A program made the translations under genes and the position numbers. Source: Endocalyx cinctus (lineage: Eukaryota; Ascomycota; Sordariomycetes; Amphisphaeriales; Apiosporaceae). Taken from it: a stretch of 64,000 nucleotides of DNA. Location: the NCBI GenBank assembly GCA_001600455.1, contig BCKC01000001.1, forward strand, positions 3,746,441-3,810,440, written 5' to 3'. Under the pieces are notes generated by a model that made no database searches, had not been told where the DNA came from, and was given only the letters and a program-made list of their open reading frames with translations. Positions 35,760 through 47,618 of this stretch are shown piece by piece; position 1 is the stretch's first letter, and the number at the start of each line of letters is the position of its first letter.

Positions 35760-36407
35760 ATTGAATAGGGTGGTATGAAATTTCTCCGAGGGGCCAGGGT
35801 GTAGAGAGTTATTAAGAGATGTGATATAAGGCTGAAAGCTGAGAGAAGCGAGTAAAGTGGAAATATCTGGTTAACACTTCCACTTAGTGTAAGCTGTAGT
35901 ATTAGTGAATATACAGTAAAAAGTTATTATATTAAACCAATTTATGCTGAAAAGTGATAATATGTACCTAACTGCCTAAGTACTAAGAAGAGTGAACAAG
36001 CCTGCAAGCCTAGCAAGCATATAGTGGAAACTACCTACCTAGGCAGTAGGCTGCCAGGTACTTGGTCACCTTAGTGTGGTACAAGCCTCAAGGGAATACA
36101 GTCCCACTTTTTACCCATTTATCCATGGATACAAGCGTGGGGGAATATTGCGACGCGATTTATTAATTAGAACCTCACTATTTACGATTTTAGATTTTTA
36201 GATTTGGTTTTGTCGCTTTTACTTGTTTATTGATTTCTGTACGAAAATGACAATTCCATTGATGTCACAAAAAATTAACACCTCTAGGTTTTTTGTCTCA
36301 TTCTTTTGCAAATAGTCTACCTTTTCAACAAGAACTCAACTCGACATCCTATTATTTAGTACCGAAGTACAGAGGAGGTGAACCTCCTTAAACGCAGCCT
36401 TACCATA
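35760..36407. promoter_or_regulatory. Divergent promoter region, LSM6 and Rad60-like gene
   Basis: About 650 AT-rich bases between two divergent starts. Short TACCTA/TAGGTA palindromes occur near 36030-36062. No small gene is seen. Confidence 0.4.
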
Positions 36408-37964
36408 ATGGATAAAGCAACAGCTACGAAGAGAAAGTTGCCCTTTAAACGAACAGTGAAGCGTAATAATAGCGACGAATCCCCCACATCAAGTCAAGGA
36501 AATAGCGACGTCAAGAAAATTGACGATTCGTTATCTCTCTTCAGCCGATCAAAAGATTACTTTCCCGCATTCATCGAACAGCAACAACGCCGCGCGCAAG
36601 AAAAGTCTGAGCGCGCAAAGAGAGAAAAGTTAGCTCGTGAACAACAGGAAGCGGAAGAGAAAGCATTAAACGAACAGATTGCGCGAGAGCAAGCTGAATC
36701 GTCTAAGAAACGAAGACGTATCTCGCCCTCCGACGAAGAAGGGAACGATTCCGACCAACTTGACGAAGATAAAGATAACGATGACGACGACGATGACCCC
36801 TTCTCCGACAGACCTCGTAGGTCACTCAGATCCACCTCATTAATAGATCCAACACCCCGAACCCCAAGACACAGGCGCGAGAGATCGGTTGTTGGAAGTG
36901 CCTCAACGACACCAGGAAGCAGACGCGTAACACGATCTCGGAAGCTGGCGTCTCCTACCGTGGTCACTATTGATGACAGCGATGAAGACGATATGCCCGA
37001 TGTCAAACCATCTACTCTGGACTTCACTAAGAACCCTCGGGCGTCACTCGAAGGCGACGTGAAGAGAGAATATAATGAAAAATCAGATTCGGAACCGGAA
37101 ATAGAAATGGCGGAGACGGAAAAGACAAGCGGAGAAGAAGACCCTGGTGAATACTATATTCGACAGGCCATGGAACGAAAGCAGAAGGCGGAGATGGAGC
37201 GAATGGCCCGAGAAAGCAGCGCTGGCGGCGTCCGCAGTTCATCGGTGGGAGAGGCTGACGGCCCGGTGATATCTATTCTAATAACACCACAACTGAAGAC
37301 TTTGAAACCATTGCTGGTACAGAGACGACTGAAACAGCCACTCGATGTCGTGTTCAGGACCTGGGCCGAGGTTCAGGTCAAGCATCTGCGCGATAAAAAT
37401 ATCGCTATGCCCCGCTCCGCTATAGATGAGATGATCTTCACGTGGAAGGGCCACGTCGTCTTCTCTTCGACAACCCTACACACTCTCGGGATCAAGCCCG
37501 AGGCGGATGGCAAGAGTCTCATCCCACAGTGGAAACGCGAGCAAGAGGGCTACGGTGGTCATGATAAGGTCGTATTCGAGGTTTGGACTTCGGAATTATA
37601 CGAGGAGTACCAACGCAACAAGGAGCGGGAACGGATGCGGTCGTATGGTGACCTGCTCGGTGACGAAATCGGTGGTATGGACTTAGACGGGATGCAAGAG
37701 GGAGGAGGAAAGGCGGAGGAAGAACCCGAAGTTGAGAAGAAGATTCGGGTCATGTTCGTCACCAAAGATGGAGGCAACAAGAAAGCCACGGTCCGCTCCT
37801 CCACCACCGGCTCCCAGCTCGTCAAGACCTATATGAAACTGACGGGTCTCGCGGATCCGAGCAAAATCGAGCTACGATTCGACGGCGAAGTCCTCGAGCC
37901 TGACGTTACGGTCGAGGAGGCCGATATTGACGACATGTGCTCCATTGAAGTACACATCCGCTGA
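36408..37964 (+). CDS. Rad60/Esc2/NIP45-type protein with C-terminal SUMO-like domain
   Basis: Single exon of 518 residues from the ATG at 36408. An ATG ten codons earlier adds residues without family similarity. The N-terminal two thirds are charged and low complexity: a KRKLPFKRTVKR basic patch, an EKSERAKREKLAREQQ coiled-coil-like stretch, an acidic run (DDDDDDP) and SDSEPEIEMAE-type acidic segments. The region around ISILITPQLKTLKPLLV is the first SUMO-like unit. The last 75 residues, starting KKIRVMFVTKDG and containing LRFDGEVLEPD, form the Rad60-SLD ubiquitin-like fold. Relatives act in the nucleus in SUMO-dependent genome stability and silencing. Which of the Rad60 or Esc2 names fits best cannot be decided by eye. 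Confidence 0.85.
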   Translation: MDKATATKRKLPFKRTVKRNNSDESPTSSQGNSDVKKIDDSLSLFSRSKDYFPAFIEQQQRRAQEKSERAKREKLAREQQEAEEKALNEQIAREQAESSKKRRRISPSDEEGNDSDQLDEDKDNDDDDDDPFSDRPRRSLRSTSLIDPTPRTPRHRRERSVVGSASTTPGSRRVTRSRKLASPTVVTIDDSDEDDMPDVKPSTLDFTKNPRASLEGDVKREYNEKSDSEPEIEMAETEKTSGEEDPGEYYIRQAMERKQKAEMERMARESSAGGVRSSSVGEADGPVISILITPQLKTLKPLLVQRRLKQPLDVVFRTWAEVQVKHLRDKNIAMPRSAIDEMIFTWKGHVVFSSTTLHTLGIKPEADGKSLIPQWKREQEGYGGHDKVVFEVWTSELYEEYQRNKERERMRSYGDLLGDEIGGMDLDGMQEGGGKAEEEPEVEKKIRVMFVTKDGGNKKATVRSSTTGSQLVKTYMKLTGLADPSKIELRFDGEVLEPDVTVEEADIDDMCSIEVHIR

Positions 37965-38484
37965 AAAGTTACCTGTTGATTTTTCTCCTGGATGATTTAT
38001 GGGTAAGGGAAGGAAGGTTTATTTCATGTTCTTTTTAAAAAAGACTCAGATCAAGCATGCTTCTCCCAGGGTGTCTGGCACACGGGGAAGGCGGTTTTAC
38101 TGTTATCGAGATGTTAACGATCACGAATTGACGAAACGGAAAAGGAACATGAATTTTGTCAACAACAGTGTGTAGCTTAATTTTCGCTTTTCAAAAAATT
38201 TCTCACTATGTTATGATACCCATTCACATTTTTAGCCAGTGTCTAAGTAGCTTGCTAAAATAAAACTCCTGTCAATAAGTTCTTAACTGCCGAGAAATAC
38301 GTATGAAACCCTTTGCTGATATATCAAACCTCAACGCCGATTGTAAGATGCCTAAACTCCATATCAGACGAGAAATGTGCAAATAGAAAGTGTAAGCCCA
38401 AATTACTGGTATCTATGTCGCTCGTGAAATCGTGATGTGACGAACCCTGAGGCTTATCACATTTTCTTTTGTTTTTCTTCCCCC
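37965..38484. other. Convergent 3' intergenic
   Basis: 520 bases between two convergent genes, AT-rich. No feature beyond the expected 3' untranslated sequence. Confidence 0.5.
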
Positions 38485-39456
38485 TTAGAAGCGCTCCTTC
38501 ATCCTTGACGAGACGGTACGAAGGTTATTGAAAACCTTTCCGTTCGGCTTTCCAAGAATTAGGGAAACGATAGACTCTCGAGCGATTTTGATATTCTTGT
38601 ATGCTAAAGTTATAATGCGGTTAGTCGACGCTTTATTTTTTTTTTCTCTTTATAGCATATGACCCGTTCTGAAGGTCTAGAGGCGGAGAAAAAAAGGAGA
38701 AACTTACCACCCAGTATACTAATCTTGCTATCCGCCACAACGATTCGAGTTCTTGAAGAATTCTCGATTGCATATCGCATTTTTCCATTTGAACCGACGA
38801 TTCTGCCGATAGCTCTTGCGAGATGGTCACCCTGGAGAGATTTCACATCTTTGATTTCAAAACTCTCAATGTAAAGATCATCCAGCCGGAGTAAGGCTAC
38901 AGCATCCTCCACGTCAAAGCCTAGAGCGAAGGCTCGCACGAAATCTTCTCCCTTTTGCAGAGCACCCTCTTCCGTCGTCGCCTGGCTCGAGCGCAATTCG
39001 ACTCTTTTATGTTTCGTGTTCATCCTGACTTGAAGTTTGAGATGCTATTGAAGGATCTAGGTTAGATTTACCTCTTTTTCGTTTCGCAACACTAATTGGA
39101 AATGGGGGGAGAGTTCTTACTTCTACAAGAGGTCCATAAACCTTGGGCCAGCTGTTCTTTAGGGGAGTTAACCGATGAGGCGGGATGGGCACCTTTCGAG
39201 TTTCGATGTGGACGGCGGTGTCGGTATTTTTTATGGGGGCGAATTTGGGCTTGTTCTCTTCGTCGACTTCCATATCTCCTCCCTCGGCTTCATTTGATCC
39301 ATCTCCAGGCAGTATTATATTCATATCCTCGGGAAGTTGGTTCATTCCCTCCAAAGTAAAATCTTCGTCTTGGTCCACCTCCGTAAGTGGGATATCGGAT
39401 GGAGGGGTAGCATCCTCCATCACCGACTCCTTGAGAAGGGCAGTTGGCGCAGGCAT
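38485..39456 (-). CDS. pno1: Pno1/Dim2, KH-domain ribosome assembly factor
   Basis: Three exons on the minus strand (39456-39121, 39044-38708, 38603-38485) give 263 residues. The N-terminal 90 residues are acidic and disordered. Then come PIPPHRLTPLKNSWPKVYGP, VRMNTKHKRVELR, EDFVRAFALGFDVEDAVALL, RLDDLYIESFEIKDVKSL, and the KH motif GDHLARAIGRIVGSNGKMRY with SRTRIVVADSKISILG. The last exon supplies KIARESIVSLILGKP and ends SSRMKERF. Splice joins give PLVE-HLKLQVRMN and ILG-AYKNIK, both as in orthologs. Pno1 is an essential 40S biogenesis factor in the nucleolus and cytoplasm that works with Nob1 and recruits the Dim1 methylase. Confidence 0.95.
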
Positions 39457-40185
39457 TTTGTTGCTTTAAAGAAGAAGAAGAAAAAAAAAAAGAGGTATGA
39501 AATTATTAGTATCTAGTAATAAAGAATCTGACTAGTTTTTCTTTTGACTATTGGTTAAATGTCTGCAACTCTTCTTAATATCAAAATATTAAAAGTTACC
39601 AATTATTTAATGCGGAGCATTCAGAAAAAAAAAAGAAGTTTAAGTTAGTGGGAGGATTGTATTATCTTATCGATAACACCAAAAAGTGAATAGTTCCAAG
39701 GGTATCGATCCACTGTTTCTATTCTGTATGGGTCGATCAGTTAAATGAGTGGGGAAGTTGAAACAGCCTGACAGCCCAGCATGGCATAGCATAGCATAGC
39801 ATTGTCACTAGCATTTGAACTTTGGCGCGTCACTAACGCTAATGAATGACGCTTTTGCATCTACTAAAAAAAATCTTGGGTTGGAAAGTTGCATGAATTA
39901 ACCCATCTGCCCATCCATGGATTCATTCTTTAACCCTAACGAACTCCTCAGGTAAATTGCTTTTAATATAGAAAATACTGCCTTGCCTTTGCTTTTATCT
40001 TTGCTTTTACTTCTTTTTCTTTATTTCCTGTTCCTTTTTAAATTCAAAAAGTGATAGCATAAATTTGACAAGATTACCATGTTATAGTGATTATAGTGGG
40101 AAACAAGAAAGTCGGGTATATACCTTTTTTATTATTCCTTGCTTTGGTCATGATTGATGAAATCATATCACCATGAAGCTGTGCA
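39457..40185. promoter_or_regulatory. Divergent promoter region, Pno1 and Mdm31
   Basis: 730 bases between divergent starts. It contains AAG microsatellite near 39470-39485 and a CATAG tandem near 39783-39801. No gene is seen. Confidence 0.4.
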
Positions 40186-42505
40186 ATGTCTAAGGCTAGG
40201 TCGATATTATCATGGCCTCTGCGCCATGCCTCATCACCTTCTCTATCCCTTTCCTTCAAATCCTCAAGTACGACAAATTCAAAAATAATACGAAATTCTT
40301 CTCAAAGTACTCGACATCCAACTCACCCAACTCATACCACTCTTACTCCGTTCCACCCGTACTTATCCTCGCCCTACGCCACCCGCTCCCACTCCACCGC
40401 TTTTTCCTTTTGGGGCGGTAACAGTCATGATGCGGACACAACTTCTGATGCACGGAGCTTGGCTCTCACGAGGCCCGTCTCGGCATTTGCTATAACTGCT
40501 CCGGGTTTTCCCAAGTTCGCAACGAACCCATGGCTAAGGAGCTTTTCTCCCGGTCGAGGTTCGAGTCCCTTAATAATACGACGAACCAAGACTACAAAAT
40601 CAATACCGGATAAAAAGGATCCAGCATCCAGTCAGAAACATGTCCACTCTCCTCCAGAATCCACTACGGCGGCAAAGTCGGATGCGAAGGTTTCCCCAGA
40701 AGAGCTCGCCGCAAGTTCCATGTCAAAATACTTCCACATCCCGCATTTACCACATCGACCGACTAAAGAAGAACTGTTAGCCGCGGCAAATGGTTTCTGG
40801 GAGCGTCTCAAAGTTCGCTTCAAATGGGTGTCCATCAGAAGTATGAGACCTTGGAACGTTGACGAGTGGGGGGCTTTCGTTTCTTGGTTTCTCTTTGGAC
40901 ACTTATTGTGGATTCTCGTGGGAACCACCACCTTCTTCTCTCTCATCATTCTGTCTATTAACACTGTATTCGCTCAAGGTGAGAAATTAATTTCTACTTT
41001 CGCTTCATTGGATTTGTAATGTTAAAACTAACTCGGCAATAGAAAAACTTGCAAAATGGGTGGGCGACTACCTGACGGAATCCGCTGGTCTAACTGTCGT
41101 TTTCGAATCAGCGATTGTCCCTAAATGGAAAGATGGTGTCATTTCTTTCAGGAATGTCTTCGTTTCCCTGAGACCCGGCCAAGTCAAGTCCTCGGTCAGC
41201 AAGGGTTCGTCGTCGAATGCTGCAGCGGTTGCGGCTGTTGCGGCAGCCGGAAGAGAAACCGGCAAGGAAACCGACCTGACGGAAGTAGACGATGGCAATT
41301 ATAGCCAGTTCGACGTCACTCTCAACACCGTCAATGTGACGCTCTCGTTTATGAAGTGGTGGAGTGGCAAGGGACTGTTAAAAGACGTCGAGATTAAAGG
41401 AGTCCGCGGTGTGGTGGATAGGACATCGGTGAAGTGGTCGACAGAATACGTGGACCCCTTGTCATTCCGACACGAGCACCACCCAGGTGATTTCGAGATC
41501 GATTCCTTCAAATTAGAGGATCTTCTTGTTACAGTTCATCATCCCAACGGATTTCGACCATTTTCAGTCAGCATATACTCTTGTGAACTCCCGCAGCTGC
41601 GGAAGCAGTTCCTATTTTACGACTTTTTATCGGCAAATCATATGTCTGGATCCTACGATGGATCTCTCTTTACCATTCATCCTCGGCAGATTCACGGAGT
41701 GCCTGCGGGGCAGGAGAAGGATGCCGACCCTCTCGGGGACGCTGACGTCTGGAAAAAGTTTAGTCGTCTTCGCATAGACGGCCTCAGAATTGACCACCTC
41801 AACCGCGGAGTTCAGGGACCTTTTGGTTGGATTTACGAAGGAAACGTGGATATCGTGGCTGACATTCGATTCCCAACGGATGACGACGATAGTATCGCAA
41901 AAGTTATGTCTGAATTCTACGATAGACTAGAAGAGGCGGTAACATCAAACCGCTACATTCAGTTACTAGACAACAAGACCCACCGCGACGACCAGGTCAT
42001 ATTCAATGATCCGAACACCATCAACACGACTGACATCTCAGCATCAAATTACGTAAACAACGTCCAAGGACCTTCGTTTGAAGAAGATGAGGATAATGAT
42101 GATCGATCCACTTCTTCATCAAAAGATGACGAAGTCCCACGCTACCTCGTCATGGACCTGCGTATTCATCTAAACGACGTCAAAGCAACAGTTCCTGTGT
42201 TTTCCTCGAACCTATCATACGTTAACCAGGCGCTTGTGCGGCCCATCGTGGCGTACATAAACGCTAAGCGGACGTACATACCGATTGGTTGTCGCATTGT
42301 CAAGCGCGTATCGGATTTTGACGGTTCATGGTCTATCTACGACTGCGGACTCATGGATGACACTTCTGCCGAGGTATACACTGCCTTTGCACACGACGTT
42401 GAAGATCAACAGAGCCGCGTCCGCCGCTTGAAAAAGGTCGGCTTCTGGACCCTCAGTCTCGCAGTGCACGCTCTCTTCATGGGTATGGCTGGCAACGTTA
42501 TATGA
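40186..42505 (+). CDS. mdm31: Mitochondrial inner-membrane protein Mdm31/Mdm32 family
   Basis: Two exons (40186-40978, 41043-42505; 64-nt intron) give 751 residues. The first 80 residues are rich in Ser, Thr, Arg and His with almost no acid, typical of a mitochondrial presequence. A membrane segment lies around 231-263 (WFLFGHLLWILVGTTTFFSL). The conserved Mdm31 body follows: WVGDYLTESAGLTVVFESAI, SFRNVFVSL, NVTLSFMKWWSGKG, VEIKGVRGVVDRTSVKW, and later YVNQALVRPIVAYINAKRTY. A second hydrophobic helix ends the protein. Mdm31 and Mdm32 are needed for mitochondrial shape, nucleoid organisation and lipid homeostasis. The split between the two paralogs cannot be made by eye, but the fit to Mdm31 is good. 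Confidence 0.92.
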
Positions 42506-44163
42506 TCTTGCCAAGTTTTATCCATATATCCTATAGACGCTTACACATACATCGAAACTTGTCCAATGCCGTCTTTCTCCTTTCCAGGGGTGGGAGGCTA
42601 GGGCATGTCTAAATTACAACCAAATTATAAGTACATATGGGATCTCTACACAGGCGAATATCCACGTTGCCAAGCATAACAGATCTGCCTGTGTATATTA
42701 ACTCAACCCTTTCAACGAGCTCTTGTCGTGTCTACACAACGAACAGCGAACAACAAGGACCGGATTGAAGAGAGAAAGGGGGCAGTATAAAGAGTTCTCT
42801 ACTTCCGTAATACAACAACAGCTACAGCTTGTCCACCTGTCTGCTCTCTTGTACATAAAACATTAGCGGCAATGTACCCGTGGAACATCCGCCCTACGAC
42901 CCATAAAAACCATGCTACGCCTATACTTATGAATTACGTTTTGTAGCTTTCACGCTCACGCTTGATACGAGGACTGAGGGAAAAAAAAATTCGGGGAGGC
43001 ATTAGGAGTTTATTAGGTTGCGTGTTTTGCTTCTCGTTTTTTTTTTCTTCGGTGAATAAAAGGAACGCCACTCTTAGGTCTTTATTTGGTTTGGGTCGGG
43101 TATATATCTATTCTTTCTGGTATAGGGACAGATTCTGCTGCAGGTAGCTAGGTCGTCGGAAATACCCCTATCAACGAAATCAATAAATAAATAAAAATAC
43201 ATCAATGACCAAATATCATCAAGAACCTCTTAAATGAGGGCCGAGTACTCTTGTATTCGTAAGCCAAATGATTGAATGTTAAAATTATAACGTAACTTAC
43301 ATGCGCATACCGTCGAAGTAATTGGCAAACAACTACTGGAACCGAGCGAGCAAAAATCACAAGAGACATGGGCGAAGATATCAAAATCCGGGTAAAGCAA
43401 GTTAGATCGGCAATTTATATTACTCTATTCACTCTGGGAACAGTGCAGCACTCAGCGAACCTCGTTCAAATTCCCATACAAATCCACTTATAATTAATAC
43501 CTTATTCCGGCGCCACCCCTATCGTCTACTTTGCATTATTTCTATATTCCTAGTGTCCTCGCGGGCAACATTGCTGTCTTCTCTGCTTCTCGTTTGCTGT
43601 CGTTTTCCTTTTCGCTGAACAGGGACTCTATGGCTTGCAAAACTTATGACCGTGGGGCTCTTTTTTTTCTTTCCTTCTCAATTCAATGCAAATTAACAAA
43701 TATAAAATTCCAAAAGGCTCCGGATTCGTCTTCTCAAAGAGATATGCCGTGTTTGATTCTCATTCCGTCGGGTTAAAGGGGGGAAGGAATTCAAAAGTTC
43801 TTGAATATGGGCTGTAAAACTCGTGGGCTCATCGTTGTTATTATCCATCATCACCGATTATTATTCTCCAACGACATGGCGTCTAGAGACGACTCGTCCC
43901 GGTAGCTGACGATTCAATAGATCGACAAAATTGGACAGGTACCAAATCATCAGCTACGGGCTTACGCGGCTCCGGGAATACAGTCCATCTAGACTGGTTC
44001 CCGAAGCCGGCGCGAGCCTCCTTGAGGATATGCCATGGAAGGCCATGGCACGGATTTGATTCCACCGAAAGATCTTCACATAAAGTCGTCACTAGGAACA
44101 CAGTTTAGCTATTGATACCATGAAAAGAAAAAGAAAAAAGAACAATCGAGAGTGAATAGCAAC
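42506..44163. other. Convergent intergenic, 1.66 kb
   Basis: Between Mdm31 and eIF3j. Pyrimidine-rich patches and several short frames are present, including a 72-codon minus frame at 43883-44101. None shows family similarity or codon structure that I would support. No RNA gene is recognised. Confidence 0.5.
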
Positions 44164-45389
44164 TTACTCTCCGAACCCATCATTATCATCGTAAGTACCA
44201 TAGTCGTCAGCGTTGGCTCTGGTGGTCACCAGGGCCGTCTTGGTCTTCTGAGCCTTGGTCTTCTTGCCTCCCTTCTCCGAAGCCTTTTCCGACTTCATCT
44301 TTTCATTGGAGAGGGCAGTAAGAGAACTTGCGATCTTCTTGATTTGTTCACTTGGGAGGTCCTTAGCAAGCTGCTTAGTGAATTCCTGCAAGAACAGGAC
44401 GTAGTGGGCCTTCTTATGGTTGTTGCCAATGATTGGGACCATGGTCGTTCGCAGGTTCTCGAACTGAGTTTTAGTCTGGGGGTTGAAGAGCTTCAGGCTG
44501 CCGAGGTCGATAGTCTTGTTTGGATCTTTAGGGTCAATTGGGACGGCGGACCCAGTTGTGGTGGCCTTGCGCCCGCTGCTGAGACTAAGGCCGGCGTCAC
44601 CGAAAAGATCCTCGGCGTGTTTTAGGTCGGATTCCTTCTCGGTGCGGCGCATACGTTCCCGACGCTGTGACTCGGTCTCTTCGTCGCTCGATTCATCATC
44701 ATCCTCAAGAAGGTGACGAGCTCGATCGGCCTTGTGCTCAGCGATACGTTGGGCCTTGGATTTCTTATTAGCGGCGGCTTCGGCGTCGGCCTTTGCTTTA
44801 GCTTCAGCAGCTTTCTTGGCCTTCTCGCGTTCGACCTCGGAATCTTCGGCGGCATCCCACGAGTCTAGTACCTGCGAAAATGATAAGTATTAGTTATACA
44901 ATAGAAAACAAATGTAACCAAGTTCTTCCTCGAACTTACATCGCTGTCTTCGCCTTCCTCATCGTCGAACTTGTTACGGCGCACGGCGCCGAGAGGTGGA
45001 GACGTCGGGGGGGTACTAGAGTCCTCGCTCTCTTCATCTGCAAGTTAAGAAGAAGTCGTTAGCGGAATCCGCATAAGGAAACGGTGACCTAAGCAGCTTG
45101 CGGTATTCTTAAACCAAGGCAACCCAATAAACCATGAGCAAATCGGATATCCGACCCACTAAGCCCTATCGATTTCCTAGATCGCAAACTTCCAAATTAC
45201 GTAGAATGATCGTCTGTTATATCATTCTAGTAGGGCATGGGAGATTGTTCCTTGCGATGGTGAAGGATGTAGATGTAGCCCCAAAAAAAAAAACTGAAAA
45301 GCGCGATTTCTAACGCGTGTACGAATGAATGGATGGATGAATGACGATTCTCAGATAGAAACCAACTTACCCCACTGTTTCGCAGGCAT
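44164..45389 (-). CDS. hcr1: Eukaryotic translation initiation factor 3 subunit J (eIF3j/Hcr1)
   Basis: Exons 45389-45371, 45037-44940 and 44871-44164 give 274 residues. Exon 1 has only 19 bases (MPAKQW plus one base) and is followed by a 333-nt intron, the second longest in the window. The joined N-terminus reads MPAKQWGDEESED, then RRNKFDDEEGEDSDVLDSWD, a hallmark of the family. An Ala/Lys-rich helix follows, with the acidic HLLEDDDESSDEE, and then LKHAEDLFGDAGL and LFNPQTKTQFENLRTTMVP. It ends with a Lys-rich segment and DDYGTYDDNDGFGE. eIF3j binds the 40S decoding centre and aids eIF3 function and ribosome recycling in the cytoplasm. Confidence 0.95.
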
Positions 45390-47618
45390 TTTGAAATGTT
45401 ATAATAGTATAGATGAATAGATGAAGAGGTGGTATTTACGGTGGTTTTCAACTTGATTTTTGGGTTGAAGTAGAATATAAATTTGTGCGATGAGGGATGG
45501 AGTATTTCGCAGAAAAAGTTGGTAGAAGGAAAAGGGTTAAAATGGAAGAAGAAAGGTGGTCGTTATGTACGGTACGTAATAATAGAAGCGAATTTAATTC
45601 TTGAGGTTGTGTGCATTAGGCGTTGGGCACGAAATTCAGCACACTTTAACAGGCATTAACCATTGCCTAATTTTGTTTATGGTGGATGATAGTGGGTGAT
45701 AGTGGGTGTTCTTTGTTCTGTAACGAAGCAATAAAGAGGGACTAAAACACTTAAACCCCTAGACTAGTATATGTCAGGTACCTCAGTTACCCTAAGGCAG
45801 TAAGCCTAGCCGGACAGTTAAGTGTTAATGTGCAACGGTTATAGGTACCTAGGTACGTACTATCCATGGATGTACTGTATCCATTCAATACCTATATAAA
45901 CCTCAACCCCCACCATAATATACGTAGTACGTATGATCCAACGCGGGGCAATTTTTATTTGTCCCTCTCTTATTTCTCCCACCAAAGAAAAATTCCAATT
46001 ATTTCCCTCCAAAACTCGACAAGTTATCCTTCAATCCGTCTATGACGTCGATGAATACATTGACCTATCTGACTGCGTAACTTCATCCTTCCACCTATAT
46101 ACAACAATCACTTTTTTTCTTCTCTTATTCGCGGAATACTCTACATATCTATGGATTAAAGAAACTTGTAATTGAATTGGTCACGATTACTTACATACCT
46201 CCTCATTCTCTTAATAAGACAAGGATTGGCGTGAACAAACTGTGAGGTGAGGTTCCATATCATCCGTATATGAGTCAGAGATACATCTTACCTATCCACA
46301 CATTCCCCACGCCACTTGTCGTGAATCCTGCTCCTATCCTCTTCAATTTTCATGACATGTGCCATCTAGCATAAGTATACTTGAGTAAAATATAAATCAA
46401 TAATGCCTCGTACTTGTAGGCCAAGCGGATATAACAATTTGACATATCATTGCGTACGAATACAAAGGGATAATGTTCCATATTTGGTAACATGTTGGAT
46501 TGGTTCCCGAATCGCCGATATGGGTACTACGCTAATTAGTAGTATACTTACAAGTAGGTACTCTTCCAGCTTTTCGTAACGGGTACCCGCGGGCTGATGC
46601 CACAAACCCTAATCTAGCTATATGCAGATGAGATCAGATGAAAATTCACCAAATAAAATATATACTGTATGCATTGGGATGCTCCCAAGGTTGAGTATCA
46701 AGGGGCCCAGATGCATCATCAGTTGAACAGTCCTGTACTTCCATTCACCGGCGGCATCTGAAAATAGTTGAAATTTTTCAATGCCTTAAAATTGTTTTTC
46801 CTCGTTTTGTTCTCTACGCCCTGAGTCCAGCCGTGAGCGGGTAAAGAGTTAATTTCTTAGACTGAGTTATTAGAATGTACAGTAGGCGACATGCCCGCAA
46901 TTTTTTCCGCGCCGCGAGTCAGTGTAAGATCATGAGATACCAGCGTCAGCGCTTCCTGGAAAATCAAATGCCTCCTACAGCTCGAGTAAGCCGGTGTATT
47001 TTAGACACCGCAGGCTCTTGTCATTCTGACTCAAACCTAGCAACTACTGCTCCGTACTCTTGCTTCATTTCGTAATACATACTTTCAAGCCCGGCTACAC
47101 CCGATACCTACTCCTGAGTCCTAGCACCAAACGGAGATTCAAAGACTTATGCACCAAAATCTCCTAGAAATCCCGGTCTGCGAAGACAGCTGACCCAGCA
47201 ACTTTTTATAGTAATAGGCTTTCAAATCCCTTTTTGAGAAAGCTCCGAGTTATTATTCGCTAAGGGGTGAGGCTGAGAACAACATTGGCTGTCTATCAGT
47301 TACAAGTTACAACAACTCCTAAATTACAGTACGAGTCTAATAATCCTTTGACCCATCATCATTCGTAGGTAAGTAAGCTAGGTAAGTAAATAAGATAGCT
47401 CTACCGCCATTTATTGTGTAGGTCTCAGAGTTATAAATATGATGTGCATCCTGAGGCCAAATTTTCATCCCTAATCTACGCCACTCATCTCAAATAAATA
47501 AAATTCCGAATCTCATAATAGCAAGAGCATATCACATCAAGGGTGAAATCGTTCCCTTCCAGACCATATCCGAAATATCTTTTTTTTCACTTACCATTCA
47601 TTCATATTTTTGCCTTCC
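45390..47618. other. Divergent intergenic, 2.2 kb
   Basis: It separates eIF3j (leftward) from the alternative oxidase gene (rightward) and must hold both promoters. A perfect short palindrome, AGGTACCTAGGTACGTAC-like, lies near 45843-45860. A pyrimidine-rich stretch lies just upstream of the oxidase start. No gene is supported. Confidence 0.5.

Noticed and set aside
43883..44101. A small minus-strand gene downstream of eIF3j
   Set aside because: No family similarity, no splice structure and a position inside the expected 3' untranslated region.
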